From: Mimachlamys varia
Lineage: Eukaryota; Mollusca; Bivalvia; Pectinida; Pectinidae
Direction of reading: 5' to 3'
NCBI GenBank assembly: GCA_947623455.1
Contig: OX392541.1
Location: 8,064,719-8,128,718, forward strand
Length of the DNA stretch: 64,000 nt
Shown: piece by piece, positions 1 to 13,272 of the stretch
How positions within the stretch are numbered: the first letter of the stretch is position 1
Layout: every line of letters begins with the position of its first letter
Notes under the pieces: generated by a model
The model's input: only the letters and a program-made list of their open reading frames with translations
Told to the model about the DNA's origin: nothing
The model's database searches: none
Made by a program: the position numbers and the translations under genes

Positions 1-474
1 GTGATGGCATAAATGAGATGTATGTGTACGTAAAGTCTTGTAGTCCCAATTAGAAACATAGCTGGGGTTACAACTCAAGTGCTATCTATCTATACTGATT
101 TATACTTTTGAAAATAGAGAAAAGTCGATTACCGTATTGGTTTCATAACTTCTTTACGTTTTGAATGATTTGCTTAACTAGTCTTCTAAATAATTAAAAG
201 TGATATTTATAATTCGAGGTTCTTATATATACCAATTTATCAAAACCTATTGGTCGTCTCAAGCGGTTCACAAATTATTGTCCGTGGTTATATGTCCTTA
301 GCAACTAGCCAATATTGTCCTCAACTCCCTGTGGAGCATACAATCGGTGCTGCCATTTCGGCGCTCACAGCTAGCATTCTACAATTTCTAGCACTTCCCA
401 ACCACGCACTCATTTACAGTTCAGTAGACTGAAACAAGCGGAGCAAGGTATCGTGCTCAAAGATACAACACAAT
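1..474. other. AT-rich flank of the 58-bp satellite, no gene seen
   Basis: No recognisable coding, RNA or repeat feature. A 60-codon open frame at 250-432 has no recognisable motif and is probably chance. The satellite begins at about 475. Confidence 0.5.
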
Positions 475-3400
475 TTCGCCTGTCTCATAGGCCGAGCTGG
501 CGTCTCAGTAGATATACAGTATGTAAGTCTTTATCGCCCCTCTCATAGGCCGAGCTGGCCTCTCAGTAGATATTCAGTATGTAAGTCTTTATCGCCTCTC
601 TCATAGGCCGAGCTGGCGTCTCAGTAAATATTCAGTATGTAAGTCTTTATCGCCTCTCTCATAGGCTGAGCTGGCCTCTCAGTAGATATTCAGTATGTAA
701 GTCTTCATCGCCTCTCTCATAGGCTGGGCTGGCGTCTCAGTAGATATTCAGTATGTAAGTCTTTATCGCCTCTCTGATAGGCTGGGCTGGCGTCTCAGTA
801 AATATTCAGTATGTAAGTCTTTATCGCCTCTCTCATAGGCCGAGCTGGCGTCTCAGTAAATATTCAGTATGTACATCTTTATCGCCCCTCTCATAGGCCG
901 AGCTGGCGTCTCAGTAGATATTCAGTATGTAAGTCTTTATCGCCTCTCTCATAGGCCGAGCTGGCGTCTCAGTAAATATTCAGTATGTAAGTCTTTATCG
1001 CCTCTCTCATAGGCCGAGCTGGCGTCTCAGTAGATATTCAGTATGTAAGTCTTTATCGCCTCTCTCATAGGCTGAGCTGGCGTCTCAGTAGATATTCAGT
1101 ATGTACGTCTTCATCGCCTATCTCATAGGCTGGGCTGGCGCCTCAGTAGATATTCAGTATGTAAGTCTTTATCGCCTCTCTCATAGGCTGAGCTGGCGCC
1201 TCAGTAAATATTCAGTATGTACGTCTTCATCGCCTATCTCATAGGCTGGGCTGGCGTCTCAGTAAATATTCAGTATGTAAGTCTTTATCGCCTCTCTCAT
1301 AGGCTGAGCTGTCGTCTCAGTAGATATTCAGTATGTACCTCTTCATCGCCTCTCTCATAGGCCGAGCTGGCGTTTCAGTAGATATTCAGTATGTACGTCT
1401 TCATCGCCTCTCTCATAGGCTGAGCTGGCGCCTCAGTAAATATTCAGTATGTAAGTCTGTATCGCCTCTCTCATAGGCCGAGCTGGCGTCTCAGTAAATA
1501 TTCAGTATGTAAGTCTTTATCGCCTCTCTCATAGGCTGAGCTGGCGCCTCAGTAAATATTCAGTATGTAAGTCTTTATCGCCTCTCTCATAGGCTGAGCT
1601 GGCGTCTCAGTAGATATTCAGTATGTACCTCTTCATCGCCTCTCTCATAGGCCGAGCTGGCGTCTCAGTAGATATTCAGTATGTACGTCTTCATCGCCTC
1701 TCTCATAGGCCGAGCTGGCGTCTCAGTAGATATTCAGTATGTAAGTCTTTATCGCCTCTCTCATAGGCTGAGCTGGCGTCTCAGTAGATATTCAGTATGT
1801 AAGTCTTTATCGCCTCTCTCATAGGCTGAGCTGGCGCCTCAGTAGATATTCAGTATGTAAGTCTTCATCGCCTCTCTCATAGGCCGAGCTGGCGCCTCAG
1901 TAGATATTCAGTATGTAAGTCTTCATCGCCTCTCTCATAGGCTGAGCTGGCGCCTCAGTAGATATTCAGTATGTAAGTCTTTATCGCCTCTCTCATAGGC
2001 TGTGCTGGCGTCTCAGTAGATATTCAGTATGTACGTCTTCATCGCCTCTCTCATAGGCTGGGCTGGCGCCTCAGTAGATATTCAGTATGTAAGTCTTCAT
2101 CGCCTCTCTCATAGGCTGAGCTGGCGTGTCAGTAGATATTCAGTATGTAAGTCTTCATCGCCTCTCTCATAGGCTGAGCTGGCGTGTCAGTAGATATTCA
2201 GTATGTAAGTCTTCATCGCCTCTCTCATAGGCTGAGCTGGCGTGTCAGTAGATATTCAGTATGTAAGTCTTCATCGCCTCTCTCATAGGCTGAGCTGGCG
2301 CCTCAGTAGATATTCAGTATGTACGTCTTCATCGCCTCTCTCATAGGCTGAGCTGGCGTCTCAGTAGATATTCAGTATGTAAGTCTTTATCGCCTATCTC
2401 ATAGGCCGAGCTGGCGTCTCAGTAGATATACAGTATGTACGTCTTTATCGCCTCTCTCATAGGCTGAGCTGGCGTCTCAGTAGATATTCAGTATGTAAGT
2501 CTTTATCGCCCCTCTCATAGGCCGAGCTGGCGCCTCAGTAGATATTCAGTATGTACATCTTTATCGCCTCTCTCATAGGCTGAGCTATCGTCTCAGTAGA
2601 TATTCAGTATGTACGTCTTTATCGCCTCTCTCATAGGCTGAGCTGGCGCCTCAGTAGATATTCAGTATGTAAGTCTTTATCGCCTCTCTCATAGGCTGAG
2701 CTGGCGTCTCAGTAGATATTCAGTATGTAAGTCTTTATCGCCTCTCTCAGAGGCTGAGCTGGCGTCTCAGTAAATAATCAGTATGTAAGTCTTTATCGCC
2801 TCTCTCATAGGCTGAGCTGGCGTCTCAGTAGATATTCAGTATGTAAGTCTTTATCGCCTCTCTCATAGGCTGAGCTGGCGTGTCAGTAGATATTCAGTAT
2901 GTACGTCTTCATCGCCTCTCTCATAGGCTGAGCTGGCGTCTCAGTAGATATTCAGTATGTAAGTCTTCATCGCCTCTCTCATAGGCCGAGCTGGCGTCTC
3001 AGTAGATATTCAGTATGTAAGTCTTTATCGCCTCTCTCATAGGCTGAGCTGGCGTCTCAGTAGATATTCAGTATGTACGTCTTTATCGCCTCTCTCATAG
3101 GCCGAGCTGGCGTCTCAGTAAATATTCAGTATGTAAGTCTTTATCGCCTCTCTCATAGGCTGAGCTGGCGCCTCAGTAAATATTCAGTATGTAAGTCTTC
3201 ATCGCCTCTCTCATAGGCCGAGCTGGCGTCTCAGTAGATATTCAGTATGTAAGTCTTTATCGCCTCTCTCATAGGCTGAGCTGGCGTCTCAATAGATATT
3301 CAGTATGTACGTCTTCATCGCCTCTCTCATAGGCTGAGCTGGCGTCTCAGTAGATATTCAGTATGTAAGTCTTTATCGCCTATCTCATAGGCCGAGCTGG

Positions 3401-5141
3401 CGCCTCAGTAGATATTCAGTATGTAAGTCTTTATCGCCTCTCTCATAGGCTGAGCTGGCGCCTCAGTAAATATTCAGTATGTACATCTTTATCGCCTCTC
3501 TCATAGGCTGAGCTGGCGTCTCAGTAGATATTCAGTATGTACGTCTTTATCGCCTCTCTCATAGGCTGGGCTGGCGTCTCAGTAGATATTCAGTATGTAC
3601 GTCTTTATAAGTCTTTATCGCCTCTCTCATAGGCTGAGCTGTCGTCTCAGTAGATATACAGTATGTAAGTCTTTATCGCCTCTCTCATAGGCTGAGCTGT
3701 CGTCTCAGTAGATATACAGTATGTAAGTCTTTATTGCCTCTCTCATAGGCTGAGCTGGCGCCTCAGTAGATATTCAGTATGTACGTCTTTATCGCCTCTC
3801 TCATAGGCCGAGCTGGCGTCTCAGTAGATATTCAGTATGTAAGTCTTTATCGCCTCTCTCATAGGCTGAGCTGGCGCCTCAGTAGATATTCAGTATGTAC
3901 GTTTTTATCGCCTCTCTCATAGGCTGAGCTGGCGCCTCAGTAGATATTCAGTAAGTACGTCTTCATCGCCTCTCTCATAGGCTGAGCTGGCGCCTCAGTA
4001 GATATTCAGTATGTACGTCTTTATCGCCTCTCTCATAGGCTGAGCTGGCGTCTCAGTAGATATTCAGTATGTACGTCTTTATCGCCTCTCTCATAGGCCG
4101 AGCTGGCGTCTCAGTAAATATTCAGTATGTAAGTCTTTATCGCCTCTCTCATAGGTCGAGCTGTCGTCTCAGTAGATATTCAGTATGTACGTCTTCATCG
4201 CCTATCTCATAGGCTGAGCTGGCGCCTCAGTAGATATTCAGTATGTAAGTCTTTATCGCCTCTCTCATAGGCTGAGCTGGCGCCTCAGTAGATATTCAGT
4301 ATGTACGTCTTCATCGCCTATCTCATAGGCTGGGCTGGCGTCTCAGTAGATATTCAGTATGTAAGTCTTTATCGCCTCTCTCATAGGCTGGGCTGTCGTC
4401 TCAGTAGATATTCAGTATGTACGTCTTCATCGCCTCTCTCATAGGCTGAGCTGGCCTCTCAGTAGATATTCAGTATGTACATCTTTATCGCCCCTCTCAT
4501 AGGCCGAGCTGGCGCCTCAGTAGATATTCAGTATGTACATCTTTATCGCCCCTCTCATAGGCCGAGCTGGCGCCTCAGTAGATATTCAGTATGTACATCT
4601 TTATCGCCCCTCTCATAGGCCGAGCTGGCGCCTCAGTAGATATTCAGTATGTACATCTTTATCGCCTCTCTCATAGGCTGAGCTGGCGTCTCAGTAGATA
4701 TTCAGTATGTAAGTCTTTATCGCCTCTCTCATAGGCTGGGCTGGCGTCTCAGTAGATATTCAGTATGTAAGTCTTTATCGCCTCTCTCATAGGCTGAGCT
4801 GTCGTCTCAGTAAATAATCAGTATGTAAGTTTTTATCGCCTCTCTCATAGGCCGAGCTGTCGTCTCAGTAAATAATCAGTATGTAAGTCTTTATCGCCTC
4901 TCTCAGAGGCTGAGCTGTCGTCTCAGTAAATAATCAGTATGTAAGTTTTTATCGCCTCTCTCATACGCCGAGCTGGCGTCTCAGTAGATATTCAGTATGT
5001 AAGTCTTCATCGCCTCTCTCAGAGGCTGAGCTGTCGTCTCAGTAAATAATCAGTATGTAAGTCTTTATCGCCTATCTCATAGGCTGAGCTGGCGTCTCAG
5101 TAGATATTCAGTATGTAAGTCTTTATTGCCCCTCTCACAGG
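475..5141. repeat. 58-bp tandem satellite array, about 80 copies
   Basis: Tandem array whose unit contains CTCATAGGCYGAGCTGGC, then TCAGTAGATATTCAGTATGT, then GTCTTTATCGCCTCT. The word CTCATAG begins at 484 and its last counterpart (CTCACAG) at 5134. The distance is 4650 bases, or 80 periods of 58 plus one 10-base insertion near 3601. Variation is almost all substitutions at a few fixed positions: CCGAGC/CTGAGC/CTGGGC, GTCTC/GCCTC/GTGTC, GTAGAT/GTAAAT, GTAAGT/GTACGT/GTACAT and TTTAT/TTCAT. The unit can form a small hairpin (GCCT, 7-base loop, AGGC). As 58 is not a multiple of 3, no long frame is open. The array is richer in G+C than its flanks. Function unknown. Confidence 0.98.
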
Positions 5142-5564
5142 TACCCTAAGCTAGAAAGTGAGAACACTGCTCTAAAAATAGCATTTCTATTGACAGATTT
5201 ATTTGTTCACACACTTAGAAAGTATATCTCCCTATACGGGAACGTAAAATCTAGAGGAACCTTGACATTAAGTTCCGAAGTGATAACGATTTTCGTCGCG
5301 CGCTAGTGGCGCCTTGGGTAAATAATTCGAGAAATGTTTTGGTTTAACTTGGTCAATTATAAGGTTTTTTTAATGGTTTTGTTTTTAATCGGTCTGTTAC
5401 ATCATGTTTTGATCTCCCAGTAAATTACAATGTGGGTTGAATTACGCGGTAATTGTCAAACTAGGGATTTATGATTAACAAGGTAAATAAAAACAAAACA
5501 CTATCAAAATTTTATTTTTTAACATTTTTTTGTGGTTGGAAAAAACATCAGTGTATACCGATGC
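5142..5564. other. Satellite right flank, no gene seen
   Basis: Mixed AT-rich sequence with a small CpG-rich patch near 5295-5315 (CGTCGCGCGCTAGTGGCGCC). No coding or RNA feature supported. Confidence 0.5.
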
Positions 5565-5800
5565 GTCAACAAAAAAAAACACACACAATCAGAACTCGAA
5601 ATCGATTAAACTATGGGCAAAATATGAACAAAGAAAATATTTACTTTGGGACCATTATAATAGGACAAGAGAATAAGACCAGGTGTTCTGGAAGAGTAAG
5701 CGTCGGCTTCATCGGCGACACCCGCCATGTACACTAGACCTTGGTCACATCCAATAAGTATCAAGTCCTCAAAGTAAGAACCGAGTCTTCATCCTTAAAC
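5565..5800 (+). repeat. Dispersed repeat family D, copy 1
   Basis: Matches copies at 26761-26970 and 58878-59117 in the same order and orientation. Shared blocks include ATCGATTAAACT, CAAAATATGAA, GAATAAGACCAG, GTAAGCG, TTCATC-GCGACA-CCGCCATGTA, GGTCACATCCAA and TCAAAGT-AGAACCGAGTC. The copies are diverged but collinear over about 200-240 bp, so this is an old interspersed element of unknown class. The 88-codon open frame crossing it (5471-5737) is not conserved as a frame among copies and is not a gene. Strand is set only by mutual orientation. Confidence 0.8.
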
Positions 5801-6015
5801 ATTCTCATTACACCACAATAAAATAAATTTCTGTGACGTTTCAGATAAATGACCAGAAAAAACTTTGTGTACACCAAGGAGTTTAATGGGTTCGAGTTGT
5901 TCACGAACCAGAGAAAGGATGTCGATATCGGCAACACTGTAACGAGTACATACAACAATATTATATTGCATTGACTTTCGATTCAGCTCAGTTTTAATGA
6001 CCTCATATTTAAATT

Positions 6016-6095
6016 GATCAATCCGGGCGGAATAAGTGATAAAATATAATTTGAAATAAACTTATTTCATAATTGTTGTAAAATGAATTAAGTTT
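6016..6095 (+). repeat. SINE 3'-tail fragment
   Basis: The segment ATCCGGGCGGAATAAGTGAT followed by AAATAAACTTATTTCATAAT and TGTAAAATGAAT aligns with the end of the SINE at 27658-27795 (ACATCCGGACCAACTAAAGT, then TTCTTCATAATTGTAAAATG). Only the tail remains. It lies about 200 bp after dispersed repeat copy 1. Confidence 0.6.
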
Positions 6096-9000
6096 ATATT
6101 TTTAGCAAGGTACGCGTGTGGTACATTATACCATAGATAAATAACTGTGCTACTTTCTCTCTGTAAAAACTAATGTGTTTGTTATCCTATTCTTTTTCAG
6201 GCATAAGCTCTCTTGTTTGGTATCAGCGCTATTATCATATTCTTTAAGTGCGATTCGAGTTAGAAATGCACATAGGTGATTTTGTTCTCTAATTCATTCA
6301 ACCCTTGAGAGAACAATGTATTGCATGATGTGAAATCGACTAGTATGTATGTATATTTCGCTATTTACAACAGCTATACGAAAAACATCGACCGATCACG
6401 ATAACGCTCAGTTCTGAGAAAGCCTAAATACTTTAAACGGTATTGTTTAGACACCGTTTACCGTTAAACTTGCAGTGAATCTTCTTGTGAAACGACAAGG
6501 TCACAGAACCACAAAGCTCGCTGTCGGCCATTTCTTATCTCTATATATGAATACCATTAAAATTTTTCCTGAAATTGAAAACACTTATAACAATTGGATG
6601 AGATTTTATCACTTTTAAATCCCGCCGTTTAAATGTTCCTGTTAAGGTCGATATAGGATTTGGTATTATATTTCTCTGATATGGATCTATGGCGCTTTGT
6701 GTTATCGCCACATCCTCAGAGAAAGTATACCTACAGCATATTTAAAACACTTAGGTCTGTTAGAAGTTTGGTCGTGGTTTACTGTATTCAATTCAATAAA
6801 ACAACGAGTTACTTTCTCATGGAACAAATCACAGATCATTATCAGCGCATATTTGTTCTTTTTTTTTTTAATTTCTTCGCCACTATGTAGCTCATTATAT
6901 AAATTAGACAACGTACAGGTAAGTAATATTCGCAACGTACATGATAATAACAAAACCGCAGATTGTGTTACAGAGTCAGAATTTTCAAATTCAAACACAT
7001 TTAATAATAAAAGTATATATCAAACAAATATATTTTAATTGTTCGCAATTGATTGTTAATTATTTGACACAAACACACCAGAACATCTGATACTGCTCAT
7101 TGGAAAGCACATTGTTTTATGATGATTTTAATACAATATTTTATTTTTCATTTGAATCTTGGATATTTTGTAGCATAAATAGGCAAATTTTATATCTTTA
7201 CATTCAAGAAGACGTTTCTAAAAGTTTCAAACATAATAGCAAAATATTGTTTGCCGATGACAAAGCAAATTACTATGAGACAGTTACAGTATATAATGTA
7301 GGCTGTATAAACAGGTCTTCGTCGTTTTTATTCAAAATCCTGGAAAAGGAACGGGAAGTTAAATGATCGATCACACACTCTAGATACACAGCACTATTGA
7401 ATTGTAAATGTTACTGTACGCTCTGGGAATTACAAGAATACAACGCAATCTCGCTGATTAGAATTCTCTTTAAGACTGCGATTACTTTCGAAATGAAATA
7501 TATTACGGTAATATATTAAAGAATTTAGACGCTTTTTGTAGATTTTGAGTTGCTCCCAAGATAAAAAAAATGATAATCGTTGTTTTAACTTAAGTACCTG
7601 GCAGGAAACGAGACATCATTTTAGGCTGTAAAATGTTGGTTTTTTTTAAAGAAATCGCTTACTTTGAACAAAAAGGACTATTATTTTATAATTTTGTCAT
7701 TTTGCATGTCAGAAAATGATTACAGCTTGATAAAAGGAATTTATATCGTGGTAAGAGATCGCGCTAGAACTGTGTCTCCTCCAAGACAGGATGTACTGAA
7801 AAACGGCTAATATCTGCTCACAAGGAAGGACGCGTCTTCAAATTGTTCCACAGTCCTAAAGTCTATATAGAGTTTTCACGGTATACACGAGTAAGTATGA
7901 GCTATAATGAACCAATTACTTGGTTTATGATGCCAACATTTTGTGAAACGGCATAGGCAGCTTTCGCTTCTGTTGGCAGCTTTCAATACTGTTTTGTTAT
8001 ATTGATACATATATATGTATGTATGTATATTGTACAGCAATACCTCCGGCTTTAAACATTTTTTTGCTAGAACAATTGGCTAAAGCATAGACATCTGTGT
8101 TTAAATTCCACGTTGTAAGGGATTTGTTTGGATATATATCGTATCCTGAATGTATAAGCCTATGCGACTGGTTCTCATTCCTTCTGTATCGCTCTCGGGG
8201 TTATGTATATATATCATAACTAGACAAGACAATTCACTTCATAATACAAACATACATTTTTAACACAGTGAACAGAAATCGATATACATAGGAACCACCT
8301 GTCGGTTTCACTTAAGTCATTTGCTGATTGGCTGGCTTATTTATAGCTTCTTGTCACATGATTGTAAATTGCGATCTTAGTCGTCTCTACGTTTTCAGCA
8401 ATGAAGGCGTGTACGCGAGATTGTCTGTCATACAAAGCGTGTCTCGGAGGCTGATAGATATGTAGCCAGCTGAATTCCCAGGCGTACAAACCCGATTGAG
8501 AGGAAGTTTGTTTTGTTATTAAGTATTTAATATCGGAACCAATTATTCTAGCATTATTATATTTTGGTGCCAGTTTATTTTGTCTTATTGTATAACTTGC
8601 TTATTAAATCGACCACGCATATTGATAACGAGTGTGAATTTCCATTGAATTACAGAAGTCAAGGACATTTTTGCAGAACCCAATGCAAGAAATGGAAATT
8701 GCAAACGTAATAATGTATCAAATAATGGCCACGATGCGTAGGAATCACCACACTGAATGTCCTAACAGCTTGCTGGAGAGCCCCGCCAACGAGTTCCCCG
8801 ACCGAAATCAAAGTCATTCTTCACATTAACGAGTAATCTTGTCTTCTTTGAACTGCCGCGGTCTTATGGTACACAATCTCGATTTGTCATCGAATTGAAT
8901 CCTTGTTGTGGATTTTTAACTTGATAAACTATTTTAGAAATCGCTTCCAGCTGATGAAAATTGTCAGACGATTTGTTTGTTCCATTGAATTTGTTTACGT

Positions 9001-9721
9001 TTACGACCATGTACCATTGATGTTCCAATAACGATTGCTTGTTTGTTTATCATTTTCATTATCATTTTTATTTTAAGGTCGGGAGAGGGGGAGGGGGTAC
9101 GTGAAATGTTGACAAATGTGTTGTACAGTTCCCAAATCATCCGTACCAGTCACTAAAATGGCCAGAAGCATGCAATTGCTTACTAAACAAACACATTTTC
9201 AAAACAACAGCTACATTAATATTATCATCTGTGACACCTTGACATGTGCCAATTTCTAGAGTAGGGATTACCAAAACAAGTTACGGTACAGACATTTAAA
9301 ATACGGAACTGAAAGGGAGCAAGGTCATTAGCTTTCATGTTAGGATCAATTCTTAGTCATTTCTTGCCGCACACCGACCGCGTCATAACGTGTTACAAGC
9401 ATTGGGTGTTCCAAGGTCGAATGTTTTCATCAAGAGTCAGCCTTTTTAATCAAACACAATTTTAGGTTGCTCAAAGTTGCTTTTCACATTTATCAACTAG
9501 ATTAAATTGACGACTTCACACGGGACAGACAGCAAACGTTAATTATCTCTGTATAATCATTCAAAATCTCAAGTAATTTATACTTTTATCAAAGTTGGGG
9601 AAATTGTTACTATCAAAAAACCATGGCGCTATTTTAATAATGAAAATGAACATAGCTGCTTTTAACGTTATATCCGAGATTAAAGGTTTGGACAAAGACT
9701 TAATTTTAGCTTATTTTTATT
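6096..9721. other. No gene seen
   Basis: AT-rich sequence. Overlapping open frames at 6660-7366 are low-complexity, lack domain signals and contradict each other on both strands. A short ATGT/ATAT microsatellite lies at about 8006-8030, and GGCTTATTTATAGC at 8330 is a chance-level TATA-like word beside an inverted CCAAT. Confidence 0.5.
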
Positions 9722-9775
9722 GTGTTTAATGTCATATTAACAACTAAGGTCATTTAAAGACGGTTAGTTGACGAC
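9722..9775 (-). repeat. SINE tail fragment (GTTAATAGGACGTTAAAC type)
   Basis: TGTTTAATGTCATATTAACA followed by ACTAAGGTCATTTAAAGACG is the reverse complement of the 3' end of the SINE at 12115-12294 and matches the copy at 41063-41155. The rest of the element is too diverged to trace. Confidence 0.6.
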
Positions 9776-12114
9776 ACCAACTGCCAAGTCGATCACCGTT
9801 ACGTTTGGGCAGCCATCGGTTATGCATATTCCAAAATAAACTCAAGTTATCGCGAAAGTCAAGATGCAACACAGTTAATGATAAAACCACAATATAAATG
9901 CTCAATTAATTCTACAAGACTTTATTCCCGAAGGAAGAACAAGTATTTGATCGAAAACCGGAATACTTTCAAAATTGAACAATACCATTAGATTTTCCAA
10001 TGCTCAATGTCTTTTTTATCATTTAATGAGAATTTTGCCGAACGATTAACCACGGTGATTGAAATACTGAATGGTATGAGTTCAGATTGATGCAAAGAGA
10101 CAGGCATATGGAAATTGGAATAAAATGTCAATGACTGCTAAATGCGATCTGCTTACACATTGTAGAGAAGCATTTTTGTCGTAAACTATTTTTTGTTATA
10201 AACATACGTTTTTATTCTGTCTATCATATCATCACATACAGCCGAGTGTTTATATCCAGTGAGTTTTCCAATGCCATGTATTTTTGCGTAGTACGCCATG
10301 TACAGATGAAATATGATGGCAAGCAAAGAACTACGTCACAGACACCTAACTGGAGTTAAAGTGGCGGCTTTTAAAATTTCAAAATTGCATAAAAATTATC
10401 AATTTAAATAAATAAATTTCACACAAATCTGATAAAAAGAATCGTTTCATAAACCTTGTATGAAATGGCAACCAATATCAGAAATATAAGATTTAGTTCA
10501 TTATAAGTTTTCCCTGTGACTTTATCCACTGCGTACAGATGGAAACAATGATATACATGTAAAACAGTCAATTCAAACTAGACAATAGAAACAATTATTA
10601 AATTTAATCTAAAATTTAATTCACATGAAAGACAAATCGAAATGTCCGATACTTGATTTTTTTTCATTATTATTTTTTTTGTTTTTTTTTGTCTTTTCGA
10701 TCTGCTGAGACGCCTACGATTATTAAACACACACTACCGCTCAATGAATCTATAAATAACCCACAATTATTCTTTCTGTTGGTGTTACCGAGGAAAGAAT
10801 CGGAAGAAGTCCTTCAATTTTATTGCCAATTCTGTAAGGAAATGTACAATAATGTCTTCCTGTAGGATATTGTTCATGTAAAACCAAGGAAATTAACGAA
10901 AGCATGTCACCCCGTGTCATTGGACTCGTTCGATTATTCAAATATCAAATATTGTGTTACGAGTCATCATTGATTGGAAGGGTGTGAGTATAACTCTCAA
11001 TTGATTTATTTTATTTAGGATTAAAATGTCTTAAACTTAGGCATTAGGTCAATAAAAGGAAAGATGCCACTTTCTTACGCTGTCATGACAACGTCATACT
11101 AAACACACATGCTGTAGTCAATATAGATTATTCAACGCTTCTTGACAACCACTTCCGGTATGGAACCTCTGCCAGTTTTCACTGTACCGTTTTGTAATTG
11201 TAGCATGGAGAAACATGAAACGTTTGTATTTAGTTTCGTTCATTCTATCTCAAATACATGACAGAAAGACGCACTTTGTTCTCGAAGCCATCAGAACATG
11301 CCTATGTGTCATAAAGCCGAGTTAATTACGCATCAATGTACCAGCACTTAACGACAAATCGTCCCCATGGTGCTTACCGTCCGTTTTTGTTCTGCAGAAA
11401 AAAATCAACTTCTTCCATAGTTGTATATTTTGTTATCTATATAGTGTATGTAGCGTGCTAGAAGACCTTATATTTTGTTTTGTAACCCTTTTTAGCTCGT
11501 ATGAAACAATCTCCCGATATCTCTACAAAACAAACCAACGGAAACGGACCGCGCGCAGCATTTATGTTCTATAATATCTTTTTCATGGATCATTTCGGAA
11601 TTTCTTGGAATATAAATATCTAAATTAGAAGTCTGGAATATATCGCTGGCGACCTATCCTGCTGAATGGCCTTCGATATGATTTTACAAATTACGTACAC
11701 GCTTGATTTTTGTCTTAATCAAACACATGTACGTCCCTTGAGATGCCTGGTACCTGATACGCATGCAAACACATGTACGTGAAAATGAGCAAGCTGTGAA
11801 ATAATTCATGTTAAAGTTGGCCCCTCGAACATGCCAGGATACTGTCTATCACGTTATATATGAAAACACACACAAGTAGTCTATCAACTATCACTCACTC
11901 TCTCAGCAATACTGAAATAAATATCAAATCTATAGCGTTACCTTGCGAAAAGGTACGCTGTCCGTTACTTGCTTATATGACATTTGAAGTAACAAAAAAC
12001 TAAATCAAAATAAATTAAATATTACAAACTAAACACATAAGATTAGACCGAAACACAAAGTACACCTTAACAAATCAAGATTTTTACAATCTACAGTAAA
12101 ATGTGTCGGACATT
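9776..12114. other. No gene seen
   Basis: Unique-looking AT-rich sequence with homopolymer T runs near 10668-10690. Short open frames at 10653-10941 overlap on both strands and have no recognisable motif. Confidence 0.5.
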
Positions 12115-12294
12115 CTGATACCACTTGCTCTCCACCACTGAGTCCCGAGTTTCAAGACCTGCATTGGACAGACGCCTGGAACTAGCATTTGGTCAATGGT
12201 TTAACTTCCGGTACTCCGGCTTTCCACCACCATCAAAATCTGTATTATTCTTCAGTGTCCATAGCTGTTAATTTGACGTAAAACAAAAAAAAAA
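12115..12294 (+). repeat. tRNA-derived SINE, decayed, nearly full-length
   Basis: In order: a decayed B-box-like stretch (GAGTTTCAAGACC, compare GGTTCRANNCC), a linker (GACGCCTGGAACTAGCATTT), a central block (CCGGTACTCCGGCTTTCCAC) and a tail (CATAGCTGTTAATTTGACGT, then AAAACAAAAAAAAAAC). This order and the A-rich end are typical of tRNA-derived SINEs. From memory it resembles SINEs common in bivalves and gastropods. The exact family needs a repeat database. Confidence 0.75.
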
Positions 12295-13238
12295 CTAAAT
12301 ATTTACTGACATAGAATGGTATTGTTTTTAAATTTAATTCAAATTATGGAGATAAGGAGTACGTCACTAACTATGGGATAATGGTACTTCATAAATGTTT
12401 TGTTGGTATCAGACAATAATTATTGAAAATGTATTGAAACTATGAAAAAACAAAACGGATAAAATGGATTGGATATATAAATACAATGCAATGACACAAA
12501 AACAAATACATTCAACGCAATAAACATCAACGCATTCGCTTGTATCTGTGGAAGCCTACCAGGTTAAACATTGCAAGCAATATATGAATTTAATCCATGT
12601 ATTTCAAACATGTTTTTGAATTTTATATTCTTCTAGTTTCTAATACATTCCTGTGTGAATATCTCAAACACCTATCCCGCCTCAAGTAAAATGTTCCTAT
12701 TTCTTTACAACATTTCATGTTAGATGCCATTGTAGACCTCAGAAAAAAACCGTGAATTAGTTTGACAGGCTTAGCATGTCAGACACTACACAACGCCAAG
12801 CTTGGAGAGTTTTTCTCTGTTGTTGTGCCAGTATCATATATTGGTAGTTGTAGGAAATAAGGACTTTACAAGTACCTGTTTTTTAATAGAACAGAAATCT
12901 ACTGAAGATCTTGCCTTCTTTATTTTGCCCGTGTGAAGTTAAACAGCCTTGGTATTCTGGAAGGTCATTGATATTTGTAAGGAGCTTTATACATAATCAC
13001 AGAAATTTAAGAGGTTACGTTTCATGGAATATGCCGTGCCAAGTTCAAATCCACCATACACTTCACATTGTGGATGCTGCAGCAATGTACAGTTGTCTAA
13101 TCTGTTGAAGGACAACAAAATAATTGCGCGGACGAGTTACGGCAACATGTACCGGCATATAACCTGGATACCGCTTACCTGTAAGGGACAGATATTAGCT
13201 TCACGAGTGCAACAGAGTTTTTGCTTTGTTTTGCTTGG

Positions 13239-13272
13239 TTGTTTTTTGTTTGTTTGTTTGTTTGTTTGTTTG
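13239..13272. repeat. (TTTG)n microsatellite
   Basis: Consecutive GTTT units following a T-rich run. Confidence 0.9.

Noticed and set aside
475..5141. CRISPR array
   Set aside because: Units are contiguous with no unique spacers. The variation is point substitution and the context is an animal genome.
6660..7366. Cluster of overlapping open frames of 76-113 codons
   Set aside because: Frames overlap on both strands in AT-rich sequence, with no conserved motif, domain or exon signals.
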